Shown piece by piece: positions 16,411-25,435 of a DNA stretch of 64,000 bases. The notes under the pieces are model-generated. The model worked only from the letters and a program-made list of their open reading frames with translations. It searched no databases and was not told the DNA's origin. The stretch is from Corynebacterium lactis RW2-5 (lineage in GTDB: Bacteria; Actinomycetota; Actinomycetes; Mycobacteriales; Mycobacteriaceae). Each line of letters begins with the position of its first letter. Positions within the stretch are counted from its first letter, which is position 1. Both the position numbers and the translations under genes were made by a program. The stretch spans positions 620,001 through 684,000 of the forward strand of contig NZ_CP006841.1 in the NCBI RefSeq assembly GCF_001274895.1. Direction: 5' to 3'.

Positions 16411-19011
16411 TCAGTCTTTCGGCTTGGAATCACGGAACTGCAGGTGCAGCAATCTCCCCGCCATCGCCTGGCCGAGGCTCAGGCCCCCATCTCCCGGCGG
16501 CACGCTGCGATGCTGCAGTAGCTCGTACCCGCGTCGGGAAACGTCGGCCTCCAAAAGCTGCATCAATAGCGCATTGTTCGCGCACCCGCCGCTGACTCCC
16601 ACAATTTTGGTATCCGCGCTCGCCGCCGCTTCCGCCAGCTGCTTGCCGACGACACCCGCGGCCCCACGGTGAAACTCAAACGCGGCGGCACCGGGGTCAG
16701 GCATTCCGAAAGCCCTGGCCACCACAGTTTCAATACCGCCTCCGACATCGGCTTCGACAGCGGCGTCAAAGCACTCGGGGTGTGCCCGTTTATACCGAGT
16801 CGCGGCGGCCTCGAGCTCCATTGCCGCCTGGGCCTCGTAGCTAATAGCGTCCCCGGAGCGCCAGCGTGGCAGGATCAACGCCGCAGCAGCATCGAAGATG
16901 CGCCCCAGTGAGGAACACTGCACCGTCCCGACTCCGCCCTTAATTTGCCCTTTCACCAGGTCAATTTCGGCTTCACTGGGGGAGGCGGGGCTCGGGGTGG
17001 TCAGGGCGTCGTAAAGCGAATCGGCGAGCGAGGGCAGGCCCCAGGCGGAGGTGAGGCCGAGCGCTAAGCGCCAGGGGTGCGTGACGGCTCGGTCGCCGCC
17101 GGCGAGGGGGAAGGTGGGGAAGTGCCACACGCGGTCCCACTCGGGGCCGGTCAGGTTGACCCGCAGAATCTCGCCGCCCCAGATGGTGCCGTCGATGCCG
17201 TAGCCGGTGCCGTCGAGTGCAGCAACAATGGCGCAGTCGTTGCCATGCGCGCCGGATGCGTTAGAGCCCCCGGGAGAATCGGTGGTGCCGGGACGGAGCA
17301 GGCGATGCTCCGCAAGCAGCGACAGTGCATGTGCCCAGTGATGCTGCACGGCGAGTAGATCGATGCCGAGGTCGTGGGCGAAGCGCTCGGCGAAGGAGGT
17401 GGTGGCGTAGCCGGGGTGGAGGTCGCAGACGACCAATTCGGGGCGTGCATCGCGGATGGACAGCAGCTGCTCGGCGGCGCGTTCGTAGGCGCGCTGGCTG
17501 GCCCAGGAGCCCATGTCTCCGATGTGTGCGGAGATGTGGACGAGGTCGTCGTGGGCGAGCGCGAAGGTGTTCTTCAGCTCACCGCCGGTGGCGAATACGG
17601 TCGGTGTAGCTGACTCAGCATCCGGAGGTATAGCGAGGTCAGCAGGGGAATCAGTACCCGCCGACACCGCAATCGGCAGCGGCGCAAAGCCCCTGGAACG
17701 CCGGGACGGTGCGGTGCCCACGAACACCGAGTCCTCGACGGGCACGTGGATGTCCCGGTCGTGCAGCACGAACGCGTCGGCGATTCGCCCCAGCTTCGCC
17801 AGGGCTTCGTCGTTGCCGGTGCACACGGGCTCGCCGCTGATATTGCCGCTGGTCACGACGAGCGGGCGGTCGCATAGCAGCAGGTGGATACCCGAGTACG
17901 GCAGCATCACGCCGAAGTACTCCAGCCCTGGGGCGATGCCTTCCGACAGCGCCGAGACATTCGCACCATCCTCGGAAAACGCCGCGCTTTCCGCGCCGCC
18001 CGCGGCGCCCTCCGAATCCGCCGTAGTCTTCTTCGCCGCAATCACAATCGGCGCCTCCGGGGAGGCCAGCAGGTCCGCCTCAGCGTTGGTCAGCTCGACT
18101 ACCTCGCGCGCGGCATCCACATCGGGCACCATCACGGCCAGCGGCTTATCGGGCCGCTGCTTGCGCTGCCGCAGCCGAGCCACGGCGTAGTCATTCCGGG
18201 CATCGCACACCAGATGAAAACCGCCGATGCCTTTGACGGCCAGGATCGCGCCGTCGTCAAGCAGGCCGTGGACCTGCGCGAAGAGGGTGAGCACCTCCTC
18301 GCGCGTGCCGGCCTTGCCCCCGCTTGCCGACGCCGCCCCCGCCCCCGGCCGCACAAGGCTTAGGCGGGGACCGCAGTCGAAGCAGCTGACGGGCTGGGCG
18401 TGGAACCTGCGGTCGGCGGGTGCGGTGTATTCGGTCTCGCACGGGGTGCACATGGGGAAATTGCGCATGGTGGTGCGGGGGCGGTCGTAGGGCAGCTCGG
18501 TGATGATGGATAGGCGTGGCCCGCAGTTGGTGCAGGAGATGAAGGGGTAGAGGTAGCGGCGGTCGGCGGGGTCGAAGAACTCGCGGCGGCAGTCGGGGCA
18601 CAGGGCGGTGTCGGGCGGAAGGAGGGCGCGGCCTGAGTCGCTGTGGCGGGAGGGGACGATTTCGAAGCCGGTTCCGGGAGAGGGGATGGGCGCGCGGAGC
18701 GGTACGAGCTCGCTTTCGGTGTGATTGATAATCCGCGAAAGTGCTGGCAGCTCGGTGAAGAGGGCTTGACGGAATTCGTCGATAGCGGCGGCCGGGCCCT
18801 CGGCCTCGAGAAAGACGCCGCGTTCGTCATTGCCGCAGAAACCGGTGAGGCCGGCGCGCCGGGCGATAGTGGCGACGAAGGGCCGGAATCCGACGCCCTG
18901 GACCACACCCTCGAGGCGCCAGCGGCGGCGGATATGGGCGGGGTGCGGTTGCGCTGAGGCAGTTTCCGCGGGAAGTTTACGCTCCCGACCTTGACCCAAT
19001 CCGACCTGCAT
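16411..19011 (-). CDS. hypF: Carbamoyltransferase HypF
   Basis: An 866-residue HypF with all domains. They are an N-terminal acylphosphatase domain (GVVQGVGFRPF at about 35-45), a double zinc finger (Cys138/141/160/163 and Cys188/191/210/213), a YrdC-like domain (VKGIGGFHLVCDA onward) and a C-terminal Kae1/TsaD-like carbamoyltransferase domain (HHWAHALSLLAEH, ALDGTGYGIDG, GGCANNALL). It uses carbamoyl phosphate and ATP to carbamoylate the HypE cysteine. The longer frame to 19104 would overlap hypA; the ATG at 19011 is preferred because the domain begins shortly after it and it leaves a 49-base divergent gap to hypA. A Gly/Ala/Ser-rich insert lies in the YrdC part. Confidence 0.93.
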   Translation of the reverse strand: MQVGLGQGRERKLPAETASAQPHPAHIRRRWRLEGVVQGVGFRPFVATIARRAGLTGFCGNDERGVFLEAEGPAAAIDEFRQALFTELPALSRIINHTESELVPLRAPIPSPGTGFEIVPSRHSDSGRALLPPDTALCPDCRREFFDPADRRYLYPFISCTNCGPRLSIITELPYDRPRTTMRNFPMCTPCETEYTAPADRRFHAQPVSCFDCGPRLSLVRPGAGAASASGGKAGTREEVLTLFAQVHGLLDDGAILAVKGIGGFHLVCDARNDYAVARLRQRKQRPDKPLAVMVPDVDAAREVVELTNAEADLLASPEAPIVIAAKKTTADSEGAAGGAESAAFSEDGANVSALSEGIAPGLEYFGVMLPYSGIHLLLCDRPLVVTSGNISGEPVCTGNDEALAKLGRIADAFVLHDRDIHVPVEDSVFVGTAPSRRSRGFAPLPIAVSAGTDSPADLAIPPDAESATPTVFATGGELKNTFALAHDDLVHISAHIGDMGSWASQRAYERAAEQLLSIRDARPELVVCDLHPGYATTSFAERFAHDLGIDLLAVQHHWAHALSLLAEHRLLRPGTTDSPGGSNASGAHGNDCAIVAALDGTGYGIDGTIWGGEILRVNLTGPEWDRVWHFPTFPLAGGDRAVTHPWRLALGLTSAWGLPSLADSLYDALTTPSPASPSEAEIDLVKGQIKGGVGTVQCSSLGRIFDAAAALILPRWRSGDAISYEAQAAMELEAAATRYKRAHPECFDAAVEADVGGGIETVVARAFGMPDPGAAAFEFHRGAAGVVGKQLAEAAASADTKIVGVSGGCANNALLMQLLEADVSRRGYELLQHRSVPPGDGGLSLGQAMAGRLLHLQFRDSKPKD

Positions 19012-19060
19012 GTTGCCCACTCTACGCAAGGGGGCCGCGGACGCTGCTAATTTGGGGTTT

Positions 19061-19399
19061 GTGCACGAAGTAGCGTTGAGCATGCAGTTGGCGAAGGTCG
19101 TCACAAGGGCCGCCGAGGGGCGGACTGTGCGCTGTGTGCATCTCCGGATTGGGGCGCTGCGGCAGGTTGTTCCCGAAACGCTGTCCTACGCCTGGAACTT
19201 TGTCAGCCGCGATGCGAGCCTGGGCGAGGCGAAGTTGGACATCGACTGGGTCCCGGCTGTCATTGAGTGCCCGCTGGGGCATCGCAGCGAGGTCGGGCCG
19301 CTCGACGGTCTGGTTTGCCCCGAGTGCAGCCAGCCCGGGCACGTGATTTCCGGAGAAGAGTTCACCATCGTCGATATCGACGTGGATATAAACGCGTAG
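19061..19399 (+). CDS. hypA: Nickel chaperone HypA, copy 1 (atypical zinc site)
   Basis: A 112-residue HypA. A GTG at 19061 gives the family start MHEVALSMQ, whose His2 is the nickel ligand. The zinc-binding part is odd: the usual CxxC...CxxC is here Cys70-Pro-Leu-Gly73-His74 and Cys86-x-x-Cys89, so the second cysteine is replaced and a histidine follows. It hands nickel, with HypB, to the hydrogenase large subunit. It starts the hypA-hypB-hya unit and is divergent from hypF. A canonical HypA is at 25780-25436. Confidence 0.88.
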   Translation: MHEVALSMQLAKVVTRAAEGRTVRCVHLRIGALRQVVPETLSYAWNFVSRDASLGEAKLDIDWVPAVIECPLGHRSEVGPLDGLVCPECSQPGHVISGEEFTIVDIDVDINA

Positions 19400-19447
19400 A
19401 GCAGACGCTTTAAATAAAGGTCACTAGCAGGAAAGACGGTATCAATC

Positions 19448-20248
19448 ATGGGACGATTCCACCGGCACGACGGCGACGACGCGCACCATCACCATCACAC
19501 TCACGAGCACGTCCACGACCGCGTGCAGTTGGCCGACCCGGACGACGTCACCCACGGCGACCACTCCGGATACGAGACCGGCGTCGAGCGCGTGACCATT
19601 CTGGAGGATATCTTCAGCGAGAATAATCGCCGGGCTGACTCCAACCGTCAGAAGCTCGCGGACAACGGTGTTGAGGCAATCAATCTGATGAGCTCGCCGG
19701 GCTCCGGAAAGACCGCCCTGCTGGAGAAGACCCTCGCCGCAGCCGAGGGCAAAATCCGCGTCGGTATCATCGAGGGCGACATCGAAACCGCCCTCGACGC
19801 CAACCGGTTGGAGGGCTACGGCGCGCAGATTTCCCTGCTTAACACCGGAAACGGTTTCGGTGGCGAGTGTCACCTGGACGCGCCTATGGTCTCCCGCGCG
19901 CTGGAGGGCCTGGACCTGTCCAAGCTTGACCTGGTCATGATTGAAAACGTCGGCAATCTCGTCTGCCCTGCGGAGTTCGAGGTGGGTGAGACCCGCAAGG
20001 CGATGGTCTACTCCATCACCGAAGGCGAGGATAAGCCGGTCAAGTACCCGGTGATGTTCCGCTCGGTGCAGGCGGTCGTGGTCAACAAGATGGACCTGGC
20101 CCCGTACCTGGATTTCGACATGGATCTCTTCCGCGCCAACCTGGAGAAGGTCAACCCGGGAGTCCCTGTGTTCGAGGTTTCCGCCAAGACTGGCGAGAGC
20201 CTGGATAAGTGGTTCGAGTGGGTTAGCCCGAAGCTTGCCGACGCCTAG
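19448..20248 (+). CDS. hypB: Hydrogenase nickel-incorporation GTPase HypB
   Basis: A 266-residue HypB. The N-terminal 30 residues contain a histidine-rich stretch (HHHHHTHEHVHD) used for nickel storage in other HypB proteins. The GTPase domain has the P-loop SSPGSGKTALLEK, the metal-site GGECHLDAP with adjacent Cys-His, a further cysteine in NLVCPAEFEVGE and the guanine motif VVNKMDL. It supplies GTP-dependent nickel insertion with HypA. It is 48 bases after hypA and is followed by a strong terminator. Confidence 0.95.
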   Translation: MGRFHRHDGDDAHHHHHTHEHVHDRVQLADPDDVTHGDHSGYETGVERVTILEDIFSENNRRADSNRQKLADNGVEAINLMSSPGSGKTALLEKTLAAAEGKIRVGIIEGDIETALDANRLEGYGAQISLLNTGNGFGGECHLDAPMVSRALEGLDLSKLDLVMIENVGNLVCPAEFEVGETRKAMVYSITEGEDKPVKYPVMFRSVQAVVVNKMDLAPYLDFDMDLFRANLEKVNPGVPVFEVSAKTGESLDKWFEWVSPKLADA

Positions 20249-20271
20249 GCCCCGGCCATCCACATTCTGAG

Positions 20272-20325
20272 AATCCCGGTCGCGATGCCCCACTATTTGG
20301 GGCGGTATTCCGGCCGGGATTTTTA
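20272..20325 (+). terminator. Terminator after hypB
   Basis: AATCCCGG (20272-20279) pairs with CCGGGATT (20314-20321) around an inner CCCC/GGGG hairpin (20288-20302), followed directly by TTTTT. It separates hypA-hypB from the hydrogenase structural genes. Confidence 0.75.
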
Positions 20326-20380
20326 CGTTTGTGGGGAAGTGGCGAGGGGTGTGGAGACGGGTGAAGCCCGCCGCCACCTG

Positions 20381-20518
20381 CCTACTTATTTACGCAACGA
20401 CTTTATTGCCATTTATCTTTATATACCTGCACCACAACGCCGTGATTTAAGTTTTTTATCAGGTGGATATACTGGGAACGAATACATCTCATTTACCTAT
20501 GCAGAAGGCGCGGCGACA
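20381..20518 (+). promoter_or_regulatory. AT-rich upstream region and candidate promoter of hyaA
   Basis: The ~110 bases before hyaA are strikingly AT-rich compared with both flanks. A TATACT hexamer (20468-20473) is the best -10 candidate, but the matching -35 is poor, so an activator or an alternative sigma factor is possible. AGAAGG (20502-20507) is the ribosome binding site for the ATG at 20519. No clear FNR- or HoxA-type box was recognised. Confidence 0.4.
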
Positions 20519-21793
20519 ATGATTAGTGGCGCAAATTGGCAAGAGGGGACGCTCGGCGAAAACCTAGCCCGGGCTGGAGTCTCCCGACGCAGTTTTATGA
20601 AGTTTTGTGGCACCATGGCGGCGATTTTTGCCGCGGGTACGCCCAACGTAGGAGAAGCAGCGGCGCAGTCGCTCACCCCAACGGCAGAAGAGATTGCTGA
20701 CAAGCTCGCGGCCGTGAAGAAGCCCAAGGTTGCATGGTTGCAGCTTCAGGAGTGCACGGGCTGCATGGAATCTGTACTGCGCTCCGGAGGCACCACGGCA
20801 GAGGATGTGGTGCTCAACCTCGTGTCGATGGACTACAACGAGCTGCTGATGGCGCCGTCGGGCCATGCTGCGGAGAAGGCCTTGGACGACCTCAACGCGG
20901 AAGACCACATTCTTGTGGTCAACGGATCTATTCCGACTGGCGAGAATGGCGCCTACTGCACAATCGGCGGCAAGTCCGCAGAGCAGGTGCTGCTGGAAGC
21001 AGCCGAGAAGGCCACCGCGATTCTCGCCGTCGGCGCTTGCGCGGTGTGGGGCTCCGTACAGGCGGCGCGCCCGAACCCCACCGGCGCCAAGGGCGTCGAC
21101 GAAATCATTAAGGATAGGCCGGTCATCAACGTCTCCGGATGCCCGCCGATTGGCGAGGTCATCACCGCGACCCTGACCTACGTGCTCACCTACGGCAAGG
21201 CCCCCGAGGTCGATGCCGAAGGCAGGCCGAAGTTCGCGTATGACCAGCGCATTCATGACTCCTGCCCGCGCCGCGCGCACTACGATGCGGGCCAGTTCGT
21301 GCAGACCTTCGATGACGAGGGCGCGCGCAACGGTTGGTGTCTCTACGAGGTCGGCTGTAAGGGACCGTCCACGTTCAGCCCCTGCCCGATTGTGCAGTGG
21401 AACCTGAAGTCGGGATGGCCGATTGGTGCCGGGCACCCGTGCATTGGTTGCACCGAGAAGGACTTCTTCGATCAATTCACGCCGTTCTACGACAAGCTGC
21501 CGGACATCCCCGGTATCGGTATCGAGGCCAACGTCAACACGATTGGCTTAGGGCTATTGGGCGCCACCGCGGCCGGAGCCGCCGTTCACGCCGGACTGAC
21601 TGTGGTCAAGACCATGAAAATCAAGCGCAGCAATGGAGAAGAAAAGCTACTCGCTGCGTTCGGCGGAGTCGAAGGCACTCCGGCTCCGACAGTGCCAAGC
21701 CAAGCGACAAGCCAAGCTCCAAGCGCAACGCAGACATCAACGCAGACAAGCGCGCCGGGTTCGACACCAGCGCCGGGTACCGAGGGGAAGTAG
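20519..21793 (+). CDS. hyaA: [NiFe] uptake hydrogenase small subunit, Tat-exported
   Basis: A 424-residue group 1 small subunit. A longer frame reaches 20285, but the ATG at 20519 puts the twin-arginine signal SRRSFMKF at residues 22-29, followed by a hydrophobic stretch and a likely cleavage site near residue 49. Iron-sulfur ligands are present: the proximal cluster ECTGCMES (Cys79, Cys82), GACAVWG and GCPPIGE, and the medial/distal clusters DSCPRRAHY, CLYEVGCKGP and GHPCIGC. The proximal site has the standard four cysteines; the two extra ones of O2-tolerant enzymes are Gly and Ser here. A C-terminal membrane helix (about 338-363) is followed by a ~60-residue Pro/Thr/Ser-rich tail that most small subunits lack. 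It passes electrons from the large subunit to cytochrome b. Confidence 0.95.
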   Translation: MISGANWQEGTLGENLARAGVSRRSFMKFCGTMAAIFAAGTPNVGEAAAQSLTPTAEEIADKLAAVKKPKVAWLQLQECTGCMESVLRSGGTTAEDVVLNLVSMDYNELLMAPSGHAAEKALDDLNAEDHILVVNGSIPTGENGAYCTIGGKSAEQVLLEAAEKATAILAVGACAVWGSVQAARPNPTGAKGVDEIIKDRPVINVSGCPPIGEVITATLTYVLTYGKAPEVDAEGRPKFAYDQRIHDSCPRRAHYDAGQFVQTFDDEGARNGWCLYEVGCKGPSTFSPCPIVQWNLKSGWPIGAGHPCIGCTEKDFFDQFTPFYDKLPDIPGIGIEANVNTIGLGLLGATAAGAAVHAGLTVVKTMKIKRSNGEEKLLAAFGGVEGTPAPTVPSQATSQAPSATQTSTQTSAPGSTPAPGTEGK

Positions 21794-21802
21794 GGCACGT
21801 AA

Positions 21803-23551
21803 ATGGCCAGTGAGAAAGTAGTCATTGATCCGATTACCCGTATCGAGGGGCACCTGCGCATCGAGCTCGAGCGCGAGGGCGACAAGATCACAACCGCCTG
21901 GAGCGAGACCACTCAGTTCCGCGGTATCGAAACGATTGTTAAGAATCGCGATCCCCGCGACGTCTGGGCCTTCGTCGGCCGAATCTGCGGTGTGTGTACC
22001 GGTACTCACTCGGTTGCCTCAATCGCCGCGGTCGAGGACGCGATCGGCTCGAACCCGCCGCCGCAGGCCCGCCGCATCCGCGACCTGGTCATCGCTTCGC
22101 AGGAAGTCCACGACCACGTCGTGCACTTCTACCACTTGCACGGCCTCGACTGGATCGACGTTACCTCGGCTCTGGAGGCGGACCCGAAGAAGACCGTCGA
22201 GTTTGCACAGTCGATTGGCTCTACCTGGAAGGGCAACACCGAGGAGACCTTCGCCCGCGTGAAGGATACCGTCAAGGGCATTGTTGATTCCGGCCAGCTG
22301 TCCATCTTCACCGGCGGCTACTGGGGACACAAGGATTACCGCCTGCCCCCGGAGGCGAATCTCATGGCGGTGGCTCACTACCTGGACGCGCTGGCATTTC
22401 AGCGCTCGATCATCCGCATTAATACTGTCTTCGGCGGCAAGAACCCGCACCCGAACTTCCTGGTCGGCGGCATGGCCTGCTCGATCGACCCGGATCGCTC
22501 CGAGACCGTCAACCAGGTCGGCCTGGACCAGATAAAGGCGTGGGTCGACGAGATTGTCGAGTTCGTCAACGACTGCTTCTACCCGGATGCAGTCGCAATC
22601 ATGAGCGTCTACAAGGACTACTTCGACATCGGACGCTCCTCCGATACTTTCTTGGCCGTCGGCATGGCGGGCGCGACCTACTCTGGTGACCCCGCCAAGT
22701 CCCGCGTCGCAACCGTCCACCCGAGCGTCAAGCCGGGCGTCATCCTCGACGGCGATTACACCAAGGTGCATCCTTTCAAGCCGGAGCTGATCGAAGAGTT
22801 CATCAACTCGGCATGGTACGAGCAGGAAGCCGGAGACGATGCCGGACTCAAGCCCTTCGAGGGCGAGACCACCGCGAAGTACACCGGCCCGACTCCGCCG
22901 TACGACTGGGTATCGGATAACGAGAAGTACACCTGGTCCAAGGCTCCGCGTTACGACGGCCGCGCCGTCCAGGTGGGTCCCGTTGCCCGTGTCCTGCTGG
23001 CATACCTGCAGAAGGAACCGGAAACGGTACGCCTCGTGGACGAAGTCGTCGGGAAGCTGGGGATCAAGATTGAGCAGATGAACTCCACCGCGGGGCGCAC
23101 CTACGCCCGCGCCGTCGAATCGGTGACGACCGCCAACTACCTGGCGGACCACATCCTGCCCGAGTTCATCGAGGCCCTGAAGGCCGGCGATATCGACGTT
23201 TTCGACAACACCAAGTGGGAGCCTTCGTCATGGCCGGATAAGTGCCAGGGCGTCGGCTTCATCGAAGTTGCCCGTGGCATGCTGAGCCACTGGGTCAAGA
23301 TCGAAAACGGCAAGGTCACCAACTACCAGGCAGTCGTGCCGACCACCTGGCTCGCAGGCGGCCGCGACCCGAAGGGCCAGCTCGGTCCCTACGAGGAGGC
23401 GCTGGCTGGAGACGGCAAGCACCCGCTGGCCGATCCGGAGCAACCGCTCGAGCCACTGCGCACCATCCACTCCTTCGACCCGTGCATGGCCTGCGCGGTC
23501 CATGTGATGGATCCGGAGGGCCAAGAGATGTTTAAGGTGATGACATCATGA
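21803..23551 (+). CDS. hyaB: [NiFe] uptake hydrogenase large subunit
   Basis: A 582-residue large subunit of group 1. The N-terminal nickel ligands are in RICGVCTGTH (Cys62, Cys65) and the C-terminal ones in DPCMACAVH (Cys561, Cys564, His567). The 15 residues after His567 form the extension removed by the HyaD protease once nickel is in place. It binds H2 and splits it into protons and electrons; with the small subunit it crosses the membrane through Tat. It begins 9 bases after hyaA and its stop overlaps the hyaC start (ATGA). Confidence 0.96.
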   Translation: MASEKVVIDPITRIEGHLRIELEREGDKITTAWSETTQFRGIETIVKNRDPRDVWAFVGRICGVCTGTHSVASIAAVEDAIGSNPPPQARRIRDLVIASQEVHDHVVHFYHLHGLDWIDVTSALEADPKKTVEFAQSIGSTWKGNTEETFARVKDTVKGIVDSGQLSIFTGGYWGHKDYRLPPEANLMAVAHYLDALAFQRSIIRINTVFGGKNPHPNFLVGGMACSIDPDRSETVNQVGLDQIKAWVDEIVEFVNDCFYPDAVAIMSVYKDYFDIGRSSDTFLAVGMAGATYSGDPAKSRVATVHPSVKPGVILDGDYTKVHPFKPELIEEFINSAWYEQEAGDDAGLKPFEGETTAKYTGPTPPYDWVSDNEKYTWSKAPRYDGRAVQVGPVARVLLAYLQKEPETVRLVDEVVGKLGIKIEQMNSTAGRTYARAVESVTTANYLADHILPEFIEALKAGDIDVFDNTKWEPSSWPDKCQGVGFIEVARGMLSHWVKIENGKVTNYQAVVPTTWLAGGRDPKGQLGPYEEALAGDGKHPLADPEQPLEPLRTIHSFDPCMACAVHVMDPEGQEMFKVMTS

Positions 23552-24837
23552 CATCCTCAGCGGTTTCCAATGCTGGCCCCGCCGATAACGTGGATCCCGC
23601 AGGCCGGCTGAACGATTCGAACTGCGACGAGATTGTCATCGCGGTTATCGATGCGCATACCAGCCACTGGCTATCACCCTCCGAGGTGATTCAGGCGGCG
23701 GCAATCGTGCCTGGGGGGTCGACAGACCCGGTCGACCAGGCCCTGGCGACGAGCCTGCGCAGGCGCCGCGACGATCTCTTCCACACCGACGGCCGCCCGA
23801 TGATGAAGCTGGTGCCGGACGAGTTCGACCCGGCCACGCCGGAGCGTCGTTACTCAATCGCCAAGGTCCACGGACTCGACATCGCGGACAAGACCGTCGA
23901 CGTCGCCATCATGCGCGGTGAGCTGGAGTCCGTCGTCGCCGCGTCGAAGGCCAGCCGAGAGGAGCTGATTCTGCTCCGCCGCAACGCGAACATGCACCAC
24001 GGCCGGGGACACCGCAACCTCGGCGTTGCGGTCGCGCCCATCGACGAGGACGGCAATGTTGGCGAGTTCGTCTTCGAGGGCTTCGTCGCCCTGGGCCTGC
24101 GCAAGCTCTGCCATGCCATTGAGGAGAACAAGAAGGGCTCCGGCTCCTGGGTGGAGGTCCATCTGTGGGGCACCTCCTTGCGCATTCAGCACTGGCTGAA
24201 CCTGGTGCTGATGATCGTGATGACCCTGTCCGGCTGGTACATCATGCAGCCGTACCTCACCGATACCGCCTACGACGGTTCCGAGGCCGGTTTCGCCATG
24301 GGATACGTTCGCTTCACGCACTTCGTGGCGGCATTCGCGTGGATGGCGGTGGGGCTGTGGCGCTTCATCTTGCTGTTCATCACCCGCGATCGTCAAACTC
24401 GCTGGCGGGCGCTGTGGCCGATTTATAACAAGCAGGACGTCAAGGACCTTTTCGCTACGGTGCAGTACTACCTGTTCCTGCGCAAGGAAGGCCCGTTCTA
24501 CTTCGCGCATAACCCGCTGCAGCAGATTTCCTACACTGGCATCTACATCATGTGCTTCATCCAGATGGCAACCGGCATGGCGCTCTACGGCATGCTGGAT
24601 CAGTCCAATTGGCTGTTTGCGCTGCTTGCCACACCGACCCACTGGATCGGCATCGGCTACATGCGACTGATTCACACCGTAATCATGTACCTGATTTGGG
24701 TCTTCGCCATCATCCACGTCTACCTGGTGTTCCGCTCGGATACGGTGCACAATCACGGTGGCCTGTCCTCCATGATTGGTGGCTCCGTGTGGCTGCCGCG
24801 CGGCACCCAGCCCGTCGACTCCCCGCGAATTGGCTAA
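23548..24837 (+). CDS. hyaC: Hydrogenase cytochrome b subunit with unusual N-terminal domain
   Basis: A 429-residue protein, nearly twice the usual ~235 residues of HyaC. From about residue 205 it is a normal Ni/Fe-hydrogenase b-type cytochrome with four membrane segments and heme-ligand histidines in RIQHWLN, YVRFTHFVAA, RLIHTVIMY and AIIHVYLV. It passes electrons to the quinone pool. Residues 1-200 are soluble and resemble a P-type ATPase nucleotide-binding domain: TDPVDQAL (59-66), FDPATPERR (93-101), RGELESVV (123-130), GHRNLGVAVA (154-163) and FEGFVAL (176-182) occur in the order and spacing of that domain, without the phosphorylated DKTG. The start overlaps the hyaB stop by ATGA, so translation is coupled and the extension is real. 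The similarity was judged by eye. Confidence 0.85.
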   Translation: MTSSAVSNAGPADNVDPAGRLNDSNCDEIVIAVIDAHTSHWLSPSEVIQAAAIVPGGSTDPVDQALATSLRRRRDDLFHTDGRPMMKLVPDEFDPATPERRYSIAKVHGLDIADKTVDVAIMRGELESVVAASKASREELILLRRNANMHHGRGHRNLGVAVAPIDEDGNVGEFVFEGFVALGLRKLCHAIEENKKGSGSWVEVHLWGTSLRIQHWLNLVLMIVMTLSGWYIMQPYLTDTAYDGSEAGFAMGYVRFTHFVAAFAWMAVGLWRFILLFITRDRQTRWRALWPIYNKQDVKDLFATVQYYLFLRKEGPFYFAHNPLQQISYTGIYIMCFIQMATGMALYGMLDQSNWLFALLATPTHWIGIGYMRLIHTVIMYLIWVFAIIHVYLVFRSDTVHNHGGLSSMIGGSVWLPRGTQPVDSPRIG

Positions 24838-24841
24838 GCGC

Positions 24842-25435
24842 ATGGATGATTCCCGCAGCACCGTCGCCCCCGTGGTGACGGTGCTTGGCATTGGAAACCC
24901 CGTCATGGGCGATGACGGCATCGGCTTGGAGCTGCTCCGCCGCCTCGCCCCCTCGCTTGCCGACGCCGGCAACGCCGACCCCGCCGATTCGGCACGGCTA
25001 GTGTGGACGCCGTCGGGACTTTCCGATCCGGCCGATAACCGCGGCCGCGGTGACGAGTGGGAGGGCTCAGTCGCCTACATCGACGGCGGCACCTGCGGAA
25101 TGGAGCTGCTGCCGGTAATCCAGGAGTCGAAAAATCTCCTGCTGCTGGATGCGCTCGCGGGGCCGGGGAAACCTGGTGACGTCGTAAAGCTGGTGGGGGA
25201 CCAGATTCCGCGGTTGCTGGCGGCGAAGCTCTCGGCGCACCAGGTCGGCCTGCTGGATTTGCTGACGGCGGCGCGGTTGCTCGGCTCTGAGCCGGAGCGA
25301 GTAGGCGTGGTCGGTGTGGTCTACGAGTCGGCGGACATGGTTGTAGGGCTTAGCCAGACGGTGCTCGGAGGGATTGACAAGGCGGTGCCGGTGGCCCGCG
25401 AGCTCATCGACGAGTGGCTGGCGGAACTCGACTAG
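24842..25435 (+). CDS. hyaD: Hydrogenase maturation endopeptidase
   Basis: A 197-residue M52-family protease. It has GIGNPVMGDDGIG near the N-terminus, IDGGTCGMELLP with the second acidic nickel ligand, and LSAHQVGLLDLL with the ligand histidine. It cleaves the C-terminal tail of HyaB after nickel insertion. A longer frame from 24776 overlaps hyaC; the ATG at 24842, 5 bases after the hyaC stop, is preferred. A ~25-residue polar insert (around DNRGRGDEWEG) follows the first motif. It ends exactly where the convergent hypA copy 2 ends, leaving no space for a terminator. Confidence 0.92.
   Translation: MDDSRSTVAPVVTVLGIGNPVMGDDGIGLELLRRLAPSLADAGNADPADSARLVWTPSGLSDPADNRGRGDEWEGSVAYIDGGTCGMELLPVIQESKNLLLLDALAGPGKPGDVVKLVGDQIPRLLAAKLSAHQVGLLDLLTAARLLGSEPERVGVVGVVYESADMVVGLSQTVLGGIDKAVPVARELIDEWLAELD

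Noticed and set aside
20734..21111. Small + frame inside hyaA that could hint at a frameshift
   Set aside because: The hyaA frame is continuous with every iron-sulfur ligand in place.
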